Shown here: positions 49,107-60,020 of the stretch, in pieces
Position numbering within the stretch: the stretch's first letter is position 1
How the letters are laid out: each line of letters starts with the position of its first letter
Assembly (NCBI RefSeq): GCF_026735135.1
Contig: NZ_JAPQER010000001.1
Coordinates: 875,500-939,499 of the forward strand
Length of the DNA: 64,000 nucleotides
From: Clostridium aestuarii
GTDB taxonomy: Bacteria; Bacillota; Clostridia; Clostridiales; Clostridiaceae
Direction: 5' to 3'
Program-made: the position numbers and the translations under genes
Notes under the pieces: model-generated
Told to the model about the DNA's origin: nothing
Database searches by the model: none
Seen by the model: the letters and a program-made list of their open reading frames with translations, nothing else

Positions 49107-50810
49107 TTATACTGTTTCTTCAAATTTTTCTTTTACTCTATTAATTATACAAGATATTTCTATTTCTTCAACTTCACTACTATTTCTTAATTTAAATTCA
49201 ACTTTTCCTTCACTAATCATTTTACCTACTGTAATTCTCATAGGAATTCCTATTAAATCTGCATCTTTAAATTTAACTCCTGCTCTTTCTTTTCTATCAT
49301 CCAATAAAACTTCAATTCCAAGATCTTGTAATTCCTTGTAAATCTTTTCTGCAGCTTCCATTTGTTCTTCTTTCTTAATAACAGCTGGAATTACTACTAC
49401 TTGATATGGTGCTACTGCTAATGGCCATATAATTCCATTTTGATCATTATGCTGTTCTATTATTGAAGCCATCGTTCTATTTACGCCTATTCCATAACAT
49501 CCCATTATTAATGGTTTTACTTTTCCATTTTCATCATTAAATGTGGCTCCCATGACTTCTGAGTATTTAGTTCCAAGTTTAAATATATGTCCAACTTCTA
49601 TTCCTCTTGCAATTACAATTTTGTTTCCACATTTCGGACATTTATCTTCACTTGTTATATTTCTAAAATCTCCTACTGTTCCTTCAAAATCTTTGCCATA
49701 ATTAGCATTTACATAATGATATCCTGTTTCATTGGCACCAATTATAAAATTGTACATATTAGCAACTTCTTCATCAACCAAAAGATAATCAGAATTTATA
49801 CCTATAGGTCCTGCAAATCCTATTTCTGCTGTAGTAGCAGTTTTAACAGTTTTTTCATCTGCTAATTCAAATTCTACTGCTCCACCTATTTTATTTACCA
49901 CTTTAACTTCATTTACTTCTCTATCTCCCCTTACCATTACAGCAACAACTTTATCATCAGCCTTATATATAAGAGTTTTTACAAATTTCTTAGCAGTAGT
50001 ACCAAAAAAGTTTATTAGAGCTTCTATAGTCTTAACTTCTGGAGTTTCTACTTTTTCTAGCACTTTAGCTTCTTCTTTTTCTGCTTTTTCTGCTGTTGAC
50101 GGAGCCTTTTCCATATTAGCAGCATAACCACATTTATCACAAAATACAACTTCATCTTCTCCATATTCTGATTTAACCATAAATTCAGCTGAACCAGAAC
50201 CACCCATTGCACCTGAATCTGCTTCAACAGCACTGCAATCCACACCACATCTTTTGAAAATGTTTGTATACGCTTCATACATCTTGTTATAAGCTTCATC
50301 TAATCCTTTTTCATCTTTATCAAAACTATAAGCATCTTTCATTACAAATTCCCTTGATCTCATAACACCAAATCTTGGTCTTCTTTCATCTCTATATTTC
50401 GTTTGTATTTGATATAGATTTAATGGAAGTTGTTTATATGATTTTATTACACTTCTTGCTATACTCGTAAAAACTTCTTCATGCGTTGGTCCCAAACAAA
50501 ACTCTCTTTCATTTCTATCTCTCAATTTAAACATTTCAGGACCAAATACTTCCCATCGACCTGACTCTTTCCATAATTCTGATGGAATTAATGCAGATGC
50601 TAAAAACTCTTGAGCTCCTACCTTATTCATTTCTTCTCTTACGATATTTTCTATTTTTTTTAAACTTCTAAGTCCTATTGGCATATAATTATAAATTCCT
50701 GACGCCATTTTCCTCATCATACCTGCTCTTAGCATTAATTGATGACTTGGTAATTCAGCTTCTGCTGGAACCTCTCTTAATGTAGTTATTAACATATTTG
50801 ACATTCTCAT
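49107..50810 (-). CDS. proS: Prolyl-tRNA synthetase (bacterial type)
   Basis: Charges tRNA-Pro. The 567-residue class II enzyme has motif 2 ([21 protein letters not shown], in two pieces, about 138-158), the editing insertion domain (about 230-385) typical of bacterial enzymes, motif 3 ([17 protein letters not shown], about 440-456) and the C-terminal anticodon domain. GGAGG is eight bases before the ATG. Expression is under a T-box that reads a CCU proline codon (51039-51225). Confidence 0.98.
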   Translation of the reverse strand: MRMSNMLITTLREVPAEAELPSHQLMLRAGMMRKMASGIYNYMPIGLRSLKKIENIVREEMNKVGAQEFLASALIPSELWKESGRWEVFGPEMFKLRDRNEREFCLGPTHEEVFTSIARSVIKSYKQLPLNLYQIQTKYRDERRPRFGVMRSREFVMKDAYSFDKDEKGLDEAYNKMYEAYTNIFKRCGVDCSAVEADSGAMGGSGSAEFMVKSEYGEDEVVFCDKCGYAANMEKAPSTAEKAEKEEAKVLEKVETPEVKTIEALINFFGTTAKKFVKTLIYKADDKVVAVMVRGDREVNEVKVVNKIGGAVEFELADEKTVKTATTAEIGFAGPIGINSDYLLVDEEVANMYNFIIGANETGYHYVNANYGKDFEGTVGDFRNITSEDKCPKCGNKIVIARGIEVGHIFKLGTKYSEVMGATFNDENGKVKPLIMGCYGIGVNRTMASIIEQHNDQNGIIWPLAVAPYQVVVIPAVIKKEEQMEAAEKIYKELQDLGIEVLLDDRKERAGVKFKDADLIGIPMRITVGKMISEGKVEFKLRNSSEVEEIEISCIINRVKEKFEETV

Positions 50811-50861
50811 ATGTATATCCTCCCTCTATAATCTATTTATTTTTTATTTACACAATTTAAG

Positions 50862-50880
50862 AAAAGTGCGATGCACTTTT
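50862..50880. repeat. Short hairpin in the proS leader
   Basis: AAAAGTGC, GAT, GCACTTTT: a perfect 8-bp stem between the proS start and the inverted-repeat element. On the minus strand it is followed by CTTAAATT, so it is not a good terminator. Confidence 0.6.
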
Positions 50881-50881
50881 T

Positions 50882-51028
50882 AGTTGAAAATCACTAATTA
50901 AAAGTTAATAGTTACCCATGTTTTGCTAATTCAAAGTTACCTACGTATATTGTAGTTGACTATAATTACAGATTTAAAATTAAATTCTGCTTAATTTTAT
51001 CTTAACTATTCACTATTAATTTTTAACT
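50882..51028. mobile_element. Possible MITE-like inverted-repeat element in the proS leader
   Basis: About 147 bp with imperfect inverted ends: AGTTGAAAATCACTAATTAA and onward at 50882 resembles, on the other strand, AGTTAAAAATTAATAGTGAA at 51028. Both lead to an inner AATAGTTA. The inside has no ORF. It lies between the T-box terminator and the proS ribosome site, an unusual extra 200 nt of leader. No target-site duplication is certain. Confidence 0.4.
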
Positions 51029-51038
51029 ACAAAAAAAC

Positions 51039-51225
51039 AAACTCCCCCTAAATATTATTAGGGCGAGTTTTATCGCGGTACCACCTAACTTTGTGCTTAT
51101 TATTATAACGGTTTTTCACCGGTAGTTTTTAACTACAGCTCAAAAGCAGGTTCAAAACAGTTGAAAATCTTTCAGCCAAGGATTCTCTCTCTGCAATTGT
51201 TTTTACTACTCTTCTTCATAGCTAA
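51039..51225 (-). promoter_or_regulatory. T-box riboswitch of proS (specifier CCU, proline)
   Basis: Minus-strand RNA has all main T-box parts: stem I with AGTA (about 51205) and AGAGAGA motifs, the specifier CCT at 51148-51150 preceded by GAA, and the T-box core AGGTGGTACCGCG (51074-51086). The terminator is AAACTCGCCCTAA with TTAGGGGGAGTTT (51039-51070), followed by a T-run. Uncharged tRNA-Pro should favour antitermination and so proS expression. Confidence 0.93.
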
Positions 51226-51246
51226 TTATTAACTTATTCTGTCAGA

Positions 51247-51276
51247 ATTATACCCAATCATATTGCATTATGTCAA
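51247..51276 (-). promoter_or_regulatory. Consensus sigma-A promoter of the proS T-box
   Basis: On the minus strand TTGACA (51271-51276), 18-bp spacer, TATAAT (51247-51252). The -35 lies inside the last codons of ispD. Confidence 0.88.
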
Positions 51277-51969
51277 TACTTCTTCTGAATTATCTAATAT
51301 TTTTTCACCTATAATTAAATCCTCTGGAGTAGTTATCTTTATATTACTATAGCTTCCATTATATAAAAATACCTTATGATTATATTTTTCAACAATCATA
51401 GTATCATCGGTTGCTTCAAATTTTTCCTTATAAGCTTTTTTATGAGATTCTAAGATAATTTCATATTTAAAGCATTGAGGAGTTTGAACACAAAATAAAG
51501 TATTTCTCTTAGGTGTTTCCATAGAAAAACCACTTTTTTCTTTAATCTTTATTGTATCCTTAGGCACAACTCCACAAGCACATGCCCCATAAAGATTAGC
51601 ATACTTTATTCCTTCATTGATTATATCATCATTTATAAAAGGTCTTGCTCCATCATGTATTAAAACCACATTACACTCTCCTACTGCATTAAGACCATTA
51701 ATTACAGATTGTTGTCGTGTGCTCCCACCTTCAACAATCTTTTTTATTTTTTTAACTTTATATTTATCTATTATATAAGATTTACAATATTCTATTTCAT
51801 CTTTAGCTAAAACAAGAATTATTTCATCTACATAATTACTTTTTTCAAAAACTTTTAATGTCCAATAAAGAATTGGTTTATCTTTCAAATTTAAAAATTG
51901 CTTGTTAATATTTGCTTTCATTCTAGCACCTTTCCCTGCTGCTACAATAATCACACAGTTTCTATTCAT
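51268..51969 (-). CDS. ispD: 2-C-methyl-D-erythritol 4-phosphate cytidylyltransferase
   Basis: Makes CDP-methylerythritol in the MEP route to isoprenoids. The 233-residue protein has the nucleotide-binding start [21 protein letters not shown] (in two pieces, about 6-26), [13 protein letters not shown] (about 81-93), HDGARPFI (about 104-111) and the end [21 protein letters not shown] precedes the ATG. It follows yacL but is separated from it by a terminator. Confidence 0.95.
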   Translation of the reverse strand: MNRNCVIIVAAGKGARMKANINKQFLNLKDKPILYWTLKVFEKSNYVDEIILVLAKDEIEYCKSYIIDKYKVKKIKKIVEGGSTRQQSVINGLNAVGECNVVLIHDGARPFINDDIINEGIKYANLYGACACGVVPKDTIKIKEKSGFSMETPKRNTLFCVQTPQCFKYEIILESHKKAYKEKFEATDDTMIVEKYNHKVFLYNGSYSNIKITTPEDLIIGEKILDNSEEVLT

Positions 51970-51992
51970 AGGATTCCTCCTTATCTTTAATT

Positions 51993-52024
51993 AAAAAGAT
52001 AGCCTTAAATTAGGCTATCTTTTT
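51993..52024 (-). terminator. Terminator overlapping the yacL stop codon
   Basis: Twelve-base perfect stem AAAAAGATAGCC (51993-52004) with its complement (52013-52024). The yacL stop (52015-52017) lies in the stem. A T-run follows on the minus strand, so ispD transcription from yacL would be reduced. Confidence 0.82.
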
Positions 52025-53100
52025 TGTTTAGCAAATATCATTCTTCCTGCAGCAGTTTGCAGTACAGTTGTAACTATTACATTTACCATTTCTCCAATAT
52101 GTCGTCTTCCGCCTTCTACAACAATCATGGTACCATCATCTAAATAAGCTATACCCTGTTCCTGTTCCTTACCATCTTTAACTATTTGTATTGACATTTC
52201 TTCTCCTGGAAGAACTATAGGTTTTACTGAATTAGCAAGTTCATTTATATTTAGAACTGGCACGCCTTGAACCCCAGCAACTTTATTTAAATTATAATCA
52301 TTAGTAATAACTTTTCCTTTTGAAACCTGTGCAAGCTTTAAAAGCTTACTATCTACTTCTTCTATTTCAGGAAAATCTTTGTCTGTTATTTGAACTTCTA
52401 TACTTAATTCTTTTTGCATTTTATTAAGTATATCAAGCCCTCTTCTTCCTCTATTTCTTTTCAAACTATCTGAGGAATCTGCTATATGTCTTAACTCATC
52501 TAAAACAAAGTGAGGCACTATCAATGCACCTTCTATAAAACCACTTTGACATATATCAAATATTCTTCCATCTATTATTACAGATGTGTCTAACACCTTA
52601 GGTATTCCTTTTGATACTACTTTAGTCTTTTTTTCTTTAGGTGCATTAGACTTTTTCAAATTAGAAAATACGCCTATTATTTCTCCTTTTTTCTTTACAG
52701 CAATATCAGTACCAAGAACAGCTAAAATTAAAGCTATTATTACTGATATTACCGTTCCTATAAATGTTTTAGGAATTAATGAAACAAATAAAGCTGATAT
52801 AACTAATCCTAATATTGCTCCAAATGTTCCTAATAAAATTTCTACAGTCGGAACTTTTTGTATGTTTTCTTCAAAATAATCCATAAGCTTTTTTATTAAT
52901 GCATTAAGCCAAGGAGATATTAAAAATAATATAAATCCAAAAAGTAAAGAAGAAAAAATTAAAGATACCATTTTTAAAATAGCGCTACTGTTGAAATAAG
53001 CCAATCTATCTACTTTTAATAATGATTGTCCTATCACATATCCTATTATTAATCCTGTTAATGTAAAAAGCCATCTTAAAACTTTCTTAAATATGTTCAA
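52015..53100 (-). CDS. PIN/TRAM-domain membrane protein (YacL-like)
   Basis: A 361-residue protein with four N-terminal membrane segments (about 1-130), a PIN nuclease-like domain ([22 protein letters not shown], about 168-190, with further acidic residues in [13 protein letters not shown]) and a C-terminal TRAM domain (about 295-361, [24 protein letters not shown]). The start is TTG at 53100 after GGGAGGTG. The role is not established; an RNase or RNA-binding role is inferred from the domains. It is next to ispD and disA, as in many Firmicutes. Confidence 0.9.
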   Translation of the reverse strand: MNIFKKVLRWLFTLTGLIIGYVIGQSLLKVDRLAYFNSSAILKMVSLIFSSLLFGFILFLISPWLNALIKKLMDYFEENIQKVPTVEILLGTFGAILGLVISALFVSLIPKTFIGTVISVIIALILAVLGTDIAVKKKGEIIGVFSNLKKSNAPKEKKTKVVSKGIPKVLDTSVIIDGRIFDICQSGFIEGALIVPHFVLDELRHIADSSDSLKRNRGRRGLDILNKMQKELSIEVQITDKDFPEIEEVDSKLLKLAQVSKGKVITNDYNLNKVAGVQGVPVLNINELANSVKPIVLPGEEMSIQIVKDGKEQEQGIAYLDDGTMIVVEGGRRHIGEMVNVIVTTVLQTAAGRMIFAKQKR

Positions 53101-53435
53101 TATTTATTCACCTCCCTAATAAAATTATTATTCTTATTCTTTGTAGTTTTTTATACCATTAATAATAATATATATTAATATATAGGTTATTTCAACTAAA
53201 CAAAGAATTATTTATAATTTGTTCACTAAAATAAACTTTATACTTTTTATCTATTTATATTTTCGTCCAAAAATTAACTTTTTAATCCCCCTATTAATAA
53301 AAACAATACTATTTTATTATATATATAAAGAAATACAGCATTAATCTTGTGTATCACTGTTGACAAAATTATCTGAAAATAATTATAATTATAGTATCAG
53401 TCATTTGTTTAAAATTACTATAAGGAGCTGAAACC
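53101..53435. other. Intergenic region between divergent yacL and the 133-residue gene
   Basis: About 335 AT-rich bases with no gene. A plus-strand promoter lies at 53360-53389. For yacL only the GGGAGGTG ribosome site is clear; I could not fix its promoter. Confidence 0.6.
53360..53389 (+). promoter_or_regulatory. Sigma-A promoter of the 133-residue gene
   Basis: TTGACA (53360-53365), 18-bp spacer, TATAAT (53384-53389), 46 bp before the ATG: a perfect consensus. Confidence 0.85.
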
Positions 53436-53837
53436 ATGAAAGATGTTATTTTTGACGATTTCCAAAATGCAGTAGACGACTGCCTTATACGCCATAGAAG
53501 TTTATTAGATATAATGACAAAACTTCAAGAATCAGAGGGACGCATTAATAGAGCTCTAGCAAAATCTGTGACAAACTGTGGTTGTATAAAAATTGAAGCT
53601 GAAAAACAATCAATGCTAAACAATGATAGCATAGATATAGACGATTTAAAAAACTATTTAAATACACATTTAAAAGGAAACCTATGTGATAACTGTAGAG
53701 AGGTTTTAGAAAGAGAACTAGGCAATAATTTATTTTATCTAACTTCTCTGTGTAATTTATTAGACTTAAATTTGTATGATATCCTTTTAAAAGAGTACAA
53801 CAAAATAAATACCTTAGGTAAATATACATTTAGATAA
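53436..53837 (+). CDS. Conserved clostridial protein with Cys motifs and a MazG-like tail, function unknown
   Basis: A 133-residue soluble protein. It starts MKDVIFDDFQNAVDDCLIRH, carries NCGC (about 47-50) and CDNC (about 80-83), and ends in a helical segment (LERELGNNLFYLTSLCNLLDLNLYDI and on) that resembles the last helices of MazG-type pyrophosphatases, although the acidic metal motif of that family is not seen. I recall related clostridial proteins annotated only as DUFs. AAGGAG is eight bases before the ATG. It has a consensus promoter and a strong terminator, so it stands alone, convergent with disA. Confidence 0.8.
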   Translation: MKDVIFDDFQNAVDDCLIRHRSLLDIMTKLQESEGRINRALAKSVTNCGCIKIEAEKQSMLNNDSIDIDDLKNYLNTHLKGNLCDNCREVLERELGNNLFYLTSLCNLLDLNLYDILLKEYNKINTLGKYTFR

Positions 53838-53843
53838 ACCAAT

Positions 53844-53876
53844 AGCACAAAATAAGTCTTATACTTATTTTGTGCT
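53844..53876. terminator. Bidirectional terminator between the 133-residue gene and disA
   Basis: Fourteen-base perfect stem AGCACAAAATAAGT with its complement and a 5-nt loop. The disA stop codon touches its edge. Confidence 0.85.
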
Positions 53877-54940
53877 TATATTTGTTTATCTATCATGAAT
53901 TGCTCTCTTAATCTGCGAAGTCCATTTTTAATAGCTTTAGATCGTGCCTCTCCTATACCTTCAACATTATCTAATTCTTCATAAGAAGCTTCCATAACAG
54001 CTTTAAGTTCTTTAAAATTATTTATAACATTTTCAATTACATTTACAGGTATTCTAGGAATTTTGCTTAACATTCTATATCCTCTTGGAGAAATCAATGT
54101 ATCTACAAGCGGAACCCCAGTATACCCTAATATTTTAGATATTGCATCCAAATCTAAAATTTCATCTGAAGACATATTTTGAATTTGCTCATATATTTTT
54201 TCATGATTCAACTTGCTTTGACAATAATCTCTAATTAAAAGTATACCATCTTCTTCAACACTTTTTACAAGTTCACTTAGCTGCATTGATATAAGTCTTC
54301 CTTCATTTCCCAACTCGCATATATACCGTTCTACTTCATCAACAATTCTCATAACCATTTCTGTTCTCTGTATAGCAGTTATAACATCAAACAGAGTCAC
54401 CAAATCTTGAAATTCTAATACATTCAAATTGAGCATAACTCTTTCTAATACAGACACATATTTTTCAAGTGTTTGAAGTGCTTGATTTGCTCTTGCAAGT
54501 ATTATACTACTGTCTCTCAAAACATATTTTATATCATTTTGATATACTGTTATAATATTTCTTCTTTGAGAAATAGCAATTACAATTCCTTGTGTTTGTT
54601 TTGTAACTCTATACGCTGTTCTATGTCTTGTTCCAGTTTCAAATGTTGGAATAGATGAATCTGGCAGTAATTGAGTATTTGCATAAAGTATTTTCTTTAA
54701 ATCACTACTCAATACAATAGCACCATCCATTTTAGCAAGCTCATATACATATGAGGGACTATAATCAGCACTTATATTAAATCCTCCATCTACTATCTTC
54801 ATAATTATTTCACTGTTCCCAAGAACTATAAGTCCTCCTGTTTTAGCTCTTAAAATATTTTCAAGTCCTTCTCTCAATGGAGTACCTGGCGCCATAGTTT
54901 CCAAAATTTCCATAAGTTTTTTATCTTTTTCTAGTCTCAC
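53876..54940 (-). CDS. disA: Diadenylate cyclase DisA (DNA integrity scanning protein)
   Basis: DisA makes c-di-AMP from ATP and scans DNA for branched lesions, delaying sporulation. The 354-residue protein has the DAC domain with its two motifs, KMDGAIVL (about 71-78) and TRHRTAYR (about 106-113), a helical middle, and a C-terminal helix-hairpin-helix DNA-binding domain ([23 protein letters not shown]). The start is a GTG at 54940 after AAGGAGGG. It follows radA by about 40 bp, the standard radA-disA pair. Confidence 0.97.
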   Translation of the reverse strand: MRLEKDKKLMEILETMAPGTPLREGLENILRAKTGGLIVLGNSEIIMKIVDGGFNISADYSPSYVYELAKMDGAIVLSSDLKKILYANTQLLPDSSIPTFETGTRHRTAYRVTKQTQGIVIAISQRRNIITVYQNDIKYVLRDSSIILARANQALQTLEKYVSVLERVMLNLNVLEFQDLVTLFDVITAIQRTEMVMRIVDEVERYICELGNEGRLISMQLSELVKSVEEDGILLIRDYCQSKLNHEKIYEQIQNMSSDEILDLDAISKILGYTGVPLVDTLISPRGYRMLSKIPRIPVNVIENVINNFKELKAVMEASYEELDNVEGIGEARSKAIKNGLRRLREQFMIDKQI

Positions 54941-54979
54941 TAAACACCCTCCTTTCTACTATTTTTTATACAAACATAC

Positions 54980-56338
54980 CTAAAAAACTTTTTTGACTGC
55001 TTCCTTAAGAGATGATACTCCTATAATACTTTGCTGTTTGTTATTTATCTTTTCTCTATTTCTCATTGGTATAACAATGTTTTCAAATCCCATCTTTATA
55101 GCTTCGTTTACTAATCTATCACAAAATGTAATAGGTCTAACTTCTCCTGTAAGTCCAACTTCTCCAAAAACTATCATTTTATTCATCTTAAAAGTTCTTG
55201 TTTTAATACTTGATATTAATGCTAAAGCAAGCCCTAAATCACCTAAAGTTCCTTCTATACTAATTCCACCTACTACATTTACATAAACATCACAATTATA
55301 GAACGGTATTTTAAGTTTTTTTTCTAAAACAGCTAAAATTAAATTCAATCTAGAATTATCTACGCCTACAGCCGTTCTTCTAGGCATAATAGCTTTAGTT
55401 TCACTAACTAATGCTTGTATTTCAACTAATATTGGACGAGTTCCTTCCATTATGCCGATAACTACAGAACCTTCTGAATTAAAATTAGTCTCTTCAAGAA
55501 ATACTTCGGATGGATTTAGTATTTCCTTAAGCCCTTCTTGTCTCATTTCAAATACCCCAATTTCACTTGTAGTACCAAAACGATTTTTTAAAGTTCTAAG
55601 TATTCTAAATTCTTGTGTTCTTTCTCCTTCAAAAGAAAGCACTGTATCCACCATATGTTCCAAAACCCTAGGTCCTGCAAGCTCTCCTTGTTTTGTGACA
55701 TGTGCAACTATAAATAACGGTATATTTTTTGTCTTTGCAATTCTCATAAGTTCATTTGAACATTCCCTAACTTGAGATACACTTCCTGGAGCAGACGTAA
55801 TAGAAGGCTTAAATAAAGTTTGAATAGAATCTATTATAATAAACGCAGGACTAATGTTGTCAATATGCCGTTCTACTATTTCTAAATTAGTTTCTGAAAG
55901 AATATATAGTTCTGAGGCTATATTTCCTATCCTGTCACCTCTGATTTTTATTTGTTCTCCAGATTCCTCTCCAGATACATATAACACTTTCCCTATTTTA
56001 TGTGCAATATTATTTGCAGTTTGTAGTAGTATCGTAGACTTTCCTATTCCAGGTGCTCCTGATATTAAAGTCAACGATCCTTTTACCATTCCTCCACCTA
56101 ATACTCTATTTAATTCTTTAATTCCAGTATCATATCTTTCAAATTCACCTGATTTTATATTTAATATGCTTTCTGGTTTATTGTTACTGGTTATTCCTAT
56201 GCTTCTACTAACAATTTTTTCTTCTTTTTTTTCTTCTACCATAGTATTCCACATACCGCATCCTGGGCACTTACCAAACCACTTAGGAGCTTCATGCCCA
56301 CATTCTTGGCATATAAATATATTTTTATTTTTACCCAT
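54980..56338 (-). CDS. radA: DNA repair protein RadA
   Basis: A RecA-like helicase that helps process recombination intermediates. The 452-residue protein has a four-cysteine N-terminal zinc finger (CQECG ... CPGCG, about 10-28), Walker A SGAPGIGKST (about 93-102), the RadA signature KNRFG (about 249-253) and a C-terminal Lon-protease-like domain (GGISIEGTLGDLGLALALISS). It lies between clpC and disA. A clpC terminator lies upstream. Confidence 0.97.
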   Translation of the reverse strand: MGKNKNIFICQECGHEAPKWFGKCPGCGMWNTMVEEKKEEKIVSRSIGITSNNKPESILNIKSGEFERYDTGIKELNRVLGGGMVKGSLTLISGAPGIGKSTILLQTANNIAHKIGKVLYVSGEESGEQIKIRGDRIGNIASELYILSETNLEIVERHIDNISPAFIIIDSIQTLFKPSITSAPGSVSQVRECSNELMRIAKTKNIPLFIVAHVTKQGELAGPRVLEHMVDTVLSFEGERTQEFRILRTLKNRFGTTSEIGVFEMRQEGLKEILNPSEVFLEETNFNSEGSVVIGIMEGTRPILVEIQALVSETKAIMPRRTAVGVDNSRLNLILAVLEKKLKIPFYNCDVYVNVVGGISIEGTLGDLGLALALISSIKTRTFKMNKMIVFGEVGLTGEVRPITFCDRLVNEAIKMGFENIVIPMRNREKINNKQQSIIGVSSLKEAVKKVF

Positions 56339-56464
56339 AATTAATCACCCTATTTCATCATACAAATTAATATTATACAATATTTCAATATAAATTTGTA
56401 TTAGTATCAAGAAGATTTTCTTTTTTATTTAATTTTAATATCAAATTTATAAATATAATAAAAG

Positions 56465-56497
56465 ACCGACATAACATCAAAATCTGTTTCTGTCGGT
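56465..56497 (-). terminator. Terminator after clpC
   Basis: Stem ACCGACA (56465-56471) with TGTCGGT (56491-56497) and a 19-nt loop, about 18 bases after the clpC stop. AAAGA follows on the plus strand, so a TCTTT run on the minus strand. Moderate strength. Confidence 0.65.
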
Positions 56498-56515
56498 TTT
56501 TATTATTACATTTAA

Positions 56516-58948
56516 TTAAATTAGCCCTTCAAACACTAATTCTTTATCTCTAACTGACGCTTTTACCTTATCACCTTTCTTAACATTTCCTCTTAGAATT
56601 TCTTCAGATAATTTATCCTCTACAGTTTTTGTTATGGCACGTCTAAGTGGTCTTGCCCCATATGTTGGGTCAAATCCTTCGTTAGTAAGTAACTTTTCAG
56701 CTTCTTTATCAAACTCTATGTGTATTTCTTGTTGTTTTAATCTATTTGCAACTTGACGAAGCATTAATTTAACTATTTGTTTTAAATCATTTTCCTCTAA
56801 AGAATGAAATACTATAATATCATCTATTCTGTTTAAAAATTCTGGTCTAAAAGAACGTTTAAGTTCTTCCATGATATTATCTTTCATTTTTTCATATTCA
56901 TTTTCACTTTTATTTTTATCAAAAGAAAAGCCTAATGATTTTTGTTTCTTTATAGTAGTTGCTCCAACATTTGATGTCATTATTACTATTGTATTTTTAA
57001 AATTTATAGTTTTACCTTTTCCATCAGTTAATCTTCCATCTTCTAAAATTTGAAGAAGTATGTTAAACATATCAGGATGTGCCTTTTCAATTTCATCAAA
57101 TAGGACTACTGAATACGGATTACGTCTTACTTTTTCTGTTAACTGACCGCCTTCTTCAAAGCCAACATATCCTGGTGGAGATCCTATAAGCCTTGAAACC
57201 GCATGTTTTTCCATATATTCTGACATATCAATTCTTATTATATTATTCTCATCACCAAACATAGCCTCTGCAAGTGCTTTAGATAACTCTGTTTTTCCTA
57301 CTCCTGTAGGTCCTAAAAAGACAAATGAGCCTATGGGTCTATTAGGGTCTTTCAATCCAACTCTAGCACGTCTTACAGCCCTTGCAATTGATTTTACAGC
57401 TTCATCCTGTCCAACTACTCTATGATGCAAAATTTCTTCTAATTTTAGTAATCTTTCTGCTTCTGTTTCTGTAAGCTTTTCAACTGGAACATTAGTCCAC
57501 TTAGCAACAACCTGTGCTATCTGTTCCTCTGAAACAATTTGTGTTGAAACTTCACTTTGCTTTCTCCAATCATTTTTAAAACTATCTAATTTTTCTTTTA
57601 ATTCTCTTTCTTTATCCCTTAATCTAGCTGCCTTTTCAAAATCCTGTAGCGTAATAGCATCCTCTTTTTTCTTTTTAGTTTTTTCTAATTCTTCTTCTAA
57701 ATTTTTAAGATCTGGTGGTGCTGTTAAATTATGAATTCTAACCATAGCTCCTGCTTCATCAATTAAATCTATTGCCTTATCTGGAAGATATCTATCAGTA
57801 ATATATCTATCTGATAAATTTACAGCAGCTTCTATAGCTTCATCAGTAATCTTAACTCCATGATGAGCTTCATACTTATCTCTTAAACCTTTTAATATTT
57901 CAACTGACTCTTCTTTACTAGGTTCTCCTACCATTACTGGTTGAAATCTTCGCTCCAAAGCTGAATCTTTTTCTATATATTTTCTGTATTCACCTATAGT
58001 TGTAGCACCTATACATTGTATCTCTCCTCTTGCAAGAGATGGTTTTAATATATTAGATGCATCTATTGCACCTTCCGCTCCTCCAGCTCCAATTATAGTA
58101 TGAATTTCATCTATGAATAAAATTACATTTCCTGCTTTATTTATTTCTTCCATAGCCTTTTTAAGTCTCTCTTCAAATTCTCCTCTATATTTTGAACCAG
58201 CTATCATTGAAGAAATATCTAAAGTTACAACTCTTTTATTCTTTAATATTTCAGGAATGTTTCCATTTTCAATTCTCTGAGCAAGACCTTCTGCAATTGC
58301 GGTTTTACCTACACCTGGATCACCTATTAAACAAGGATTATTTTTAATTCTTCTACATAATATTTCAAGTACTCTTTCAGTCTCCTTATCCCTTCCTATT
58401 ACAGGATCAAGTTTTCCTTCTTCAGCCATTTGAGTTAAATCTCTACTATATTTATCTAAATTAGGAGTATCTGCATTAATCTTGTTTTTATCTATAGCTG
58501 TAGTCCCTTCCTTATTAAATTCCCTTAACAATTCATCTTTAATCTTTTCAAAATTTAAGCCTAAATTATTTAATATAGTATATGCAACACCTTCTGATTC
58601 TCTTATTAAAGCAAGTAAAATATGTTCAGGTGTAATATAATTGTGATTTAATTTCCTAGCCTCTAATAAACTTAATTCTAATAGTCGTTTTGTTCTAGGT
58701 GTTAATGGTATTTCATTTCTATATAGATTAATATCACCTTTTCCTTCATATTCTTCAACAAGCTTTTTTACTTTATCTTCTGTAATATTATTTTCATTTA
58801 ATAACTTTTTTGCAGCTCCCTCCTTTTCTTTTAAAAGTCCTAGTAATATATGCTCTGTTCCTACATATCCATGTTTAAAAGCTTGTGCTTCTTCTTGAGC
58901 ATAGTACAGAACCTTTTGTGCTCTTTCAGTAAATCTACCAAACATCAT
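56516..58948 (-). CDS. clpC: ATP-dependent Clp protease ATP-binding subunit ClpC
   Basis: A Hsp100 unfoldase that feeds ClpP and degrades McsB-marked (phosphoarginine) proteins. The 810-residue protein has two N-terminal Clp repeats (about 1-145), AAA-1 with Walker [14 protein letters not shown] (about 208-220), a UVR/coiled-coil middle (about 410-460), and AAA-2 with [14 protein letters not shown] (about 545-558). It is the last gene of ctsR-mcsA-mcsB-clpC. AGGAGGTG precedes the paired ATGs. Confidence 0.98.
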   Translation of the reverse strand: MMFGRFTERAQKVLYYAQEEAQAFKHGYVGTEHILLGLLKEKEGAAKKLLNENNITEDKVKKLVEEYEGKGDINLYRNEIPLTPRTKRLLELSLLEARKLNHNYITPEHILLALIRESEGVAYTILNNLGLNFEKIKDELLREFNKEGTTAIDKNKINADTPNLDKYSRDLTQMAEEGKLDPVIGRDKETERVLEILCRRIKNNPCLIGDPGVGKTAIAEGLAQRIENGNIPEILKNKRVVTLDISSMIAGSKYRGEFEERLKKAMEEINKAGNVILFIDEIHTIIGAGGAEGAIDASNILKPSLARGEIQCIGATTIGEYRKYIEKDSALERRFQPVMVGEPSKEESVEILKGLRDKYEAHHGVKITDEAIEAAVNLSDRYITDRYLPDKAIDLIDEAGAMVRIHNLTAPPDLKNLEEELEKTKKKKEDAITLQDFEKAARLRDKERELKEKLDSFKNDWRKQSEVSTQIVSEEQIAQVVAKWTNVPVEKLTETEAERLLKLEEILHHRVVGQDEAVKSIARAVRRARVGLKDPNRPIGSFVFLGPTGVGKTELSKALAEAMFGDENNIIRIDMSEYMEKHAVSRLIGSPPGYVGFEEGGQLTEKVRRNPYSVVLFDEIEKAHPDMFNILLQILEDGRLTDGKGKTINFKNTIVIMTSNVGATTIKKQKSLGFSFDKNKSENEYEKMKDNIMEELKRSFRPEFLNRIDDIIVFHSLEENDLKQIVKLMLRQVANRLKQQEIHIEFDKEAEKLLTNEGFDPTYGARPLRRAITKTVEDKLSEEILRGNVKKGDKVKASVRDKELVFEGLI

Positions 58949-58967
58949 ATTTATCCACCTCCTAAAA

Positions 58968-60002
58968 TTATAAGTTCATCACTTTTAATTTTCTTCTAAC
59001 CAACTGGGCTCTTGTCAAATCTATTTGTTTGCTTAAAAGCTTATCCTTAGATGATTTTTGAATAACTGCAGGCTGAATCTCTATAAGCAATTTATTCAAA
59101 GCATTCTTATCTATATCTTTAATTATTCCCATTTCAACTCCTAATCTTACATCAGAAAGTAATTTTAAAGTTTCTTTAGAACTAAGTATGACTGCTGATT
59201 TTAAAATTCCCGCTGCTCTATAAATTTTATCTTCTAGTTCGTATTTACTATTTTTAAATATTCTTTCTCTTGCAATTTTCTCTTGATTTACAACTTGATT
59301 TATAATTCCTGTTAAATTACTTAATATTTCTTCTTCACTAAGTCCTAATGTGATTTGATTTGAAATTTGATATAAATTCCCTTCTCCTTGTGAACCTTCA
59401 CCATATAGTCCTCTTACAGTCATTCCTACTTGAGTTAATCCATTTAAAAGTCCTACTATTTCTCTATTCATAGTAAGTGCCGGTAAATGTACCATAACAG
59501 AAGCTCGAAGTCCAGTACCTAAATTAGTTGGACATGAAGTTAAATAACCTAGTTTCTCATCAAAAGCATAATCTAGATTTTTCTCTAATAAATCATCTAA
59601 CTTATTACAAAACTCATAAGCTTCTTTTAAATTTAATCCTCCAGTTATACTTTGAAGTCTTATATGGTCTTCTTCATTTATCATAATACTAACAGTTTCA
59701 TCATTATTTACAATAAACGCAGCTTCTTTTTGGTTACTAATAAGTTTCTTACTTATTAAATGTCTTTCAAAATAAACTTTATTAGAAACATCATCATTTT
59801 GCCATAAATAAATCGTTTTATATTTTTCCTCTATAGAGTTTGATGAATAAAAAGCATCCTCAACCTTTTTAACTATATTTTTTGCATCTTCTTCTATCAA
59901 TTTATTAGGAAAAGGTATACTTTTTATATTTCTTGCAAGCCTTATTCTACTGCTTAATACCATATCCTCGTTTTCACTTTCGCTTTCCAACCAATTTTTC
60001 AT
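58968..60002 (-). CDS. mcsB: Protein-arginine kinase McsB
   Basis: McsB phosphorylates arginines on damaged proteins and on CtsR, marking them for ClpCP. The 344-residue protein is related to phosphagen kinases: [17 protein letters not shown] (about 17-33), the catalytic cysteine loop [16 protein letters not shown] (about 151-166) and [20 protein letters not shown] (about 200-219). GGAGGTG precedes the ATG. It lies between mcsA and clpC. Confidence 0.97.
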   Translation of the reverse strand: MKNWLESESENEDMVLSSRIRLARNIKSIPFPNKLIEEDAKNIVKKVEDAFYSSNSIEEKYKTIYLWQNDDVSNKVYFERHLISKKLISNQKEAAFIVNNDETVSIMINEEDHIRLQSITGGLNLKEAYEFCNKLDDLLEKNLDYAFDEKLGYLTSCPTNLGTGLRASVMVHLPALTMNREIVGLLNGLTQVGMTVRGLYGEGSQGEGNLYQISNQITLGLSEEEILSNLTGIINQVVNQEKIARERIFKNSKYELEDKIYRAAGILKSAVILSSKETLKLLSDVRLGVEMGIIKDIDKNALNKLLIEIQPAVIQKSSKDKLLSKQIDLTRAQLVRRKLKVMNL

Positions 60003-60020
60003 TTTATCACCTCCACATCA

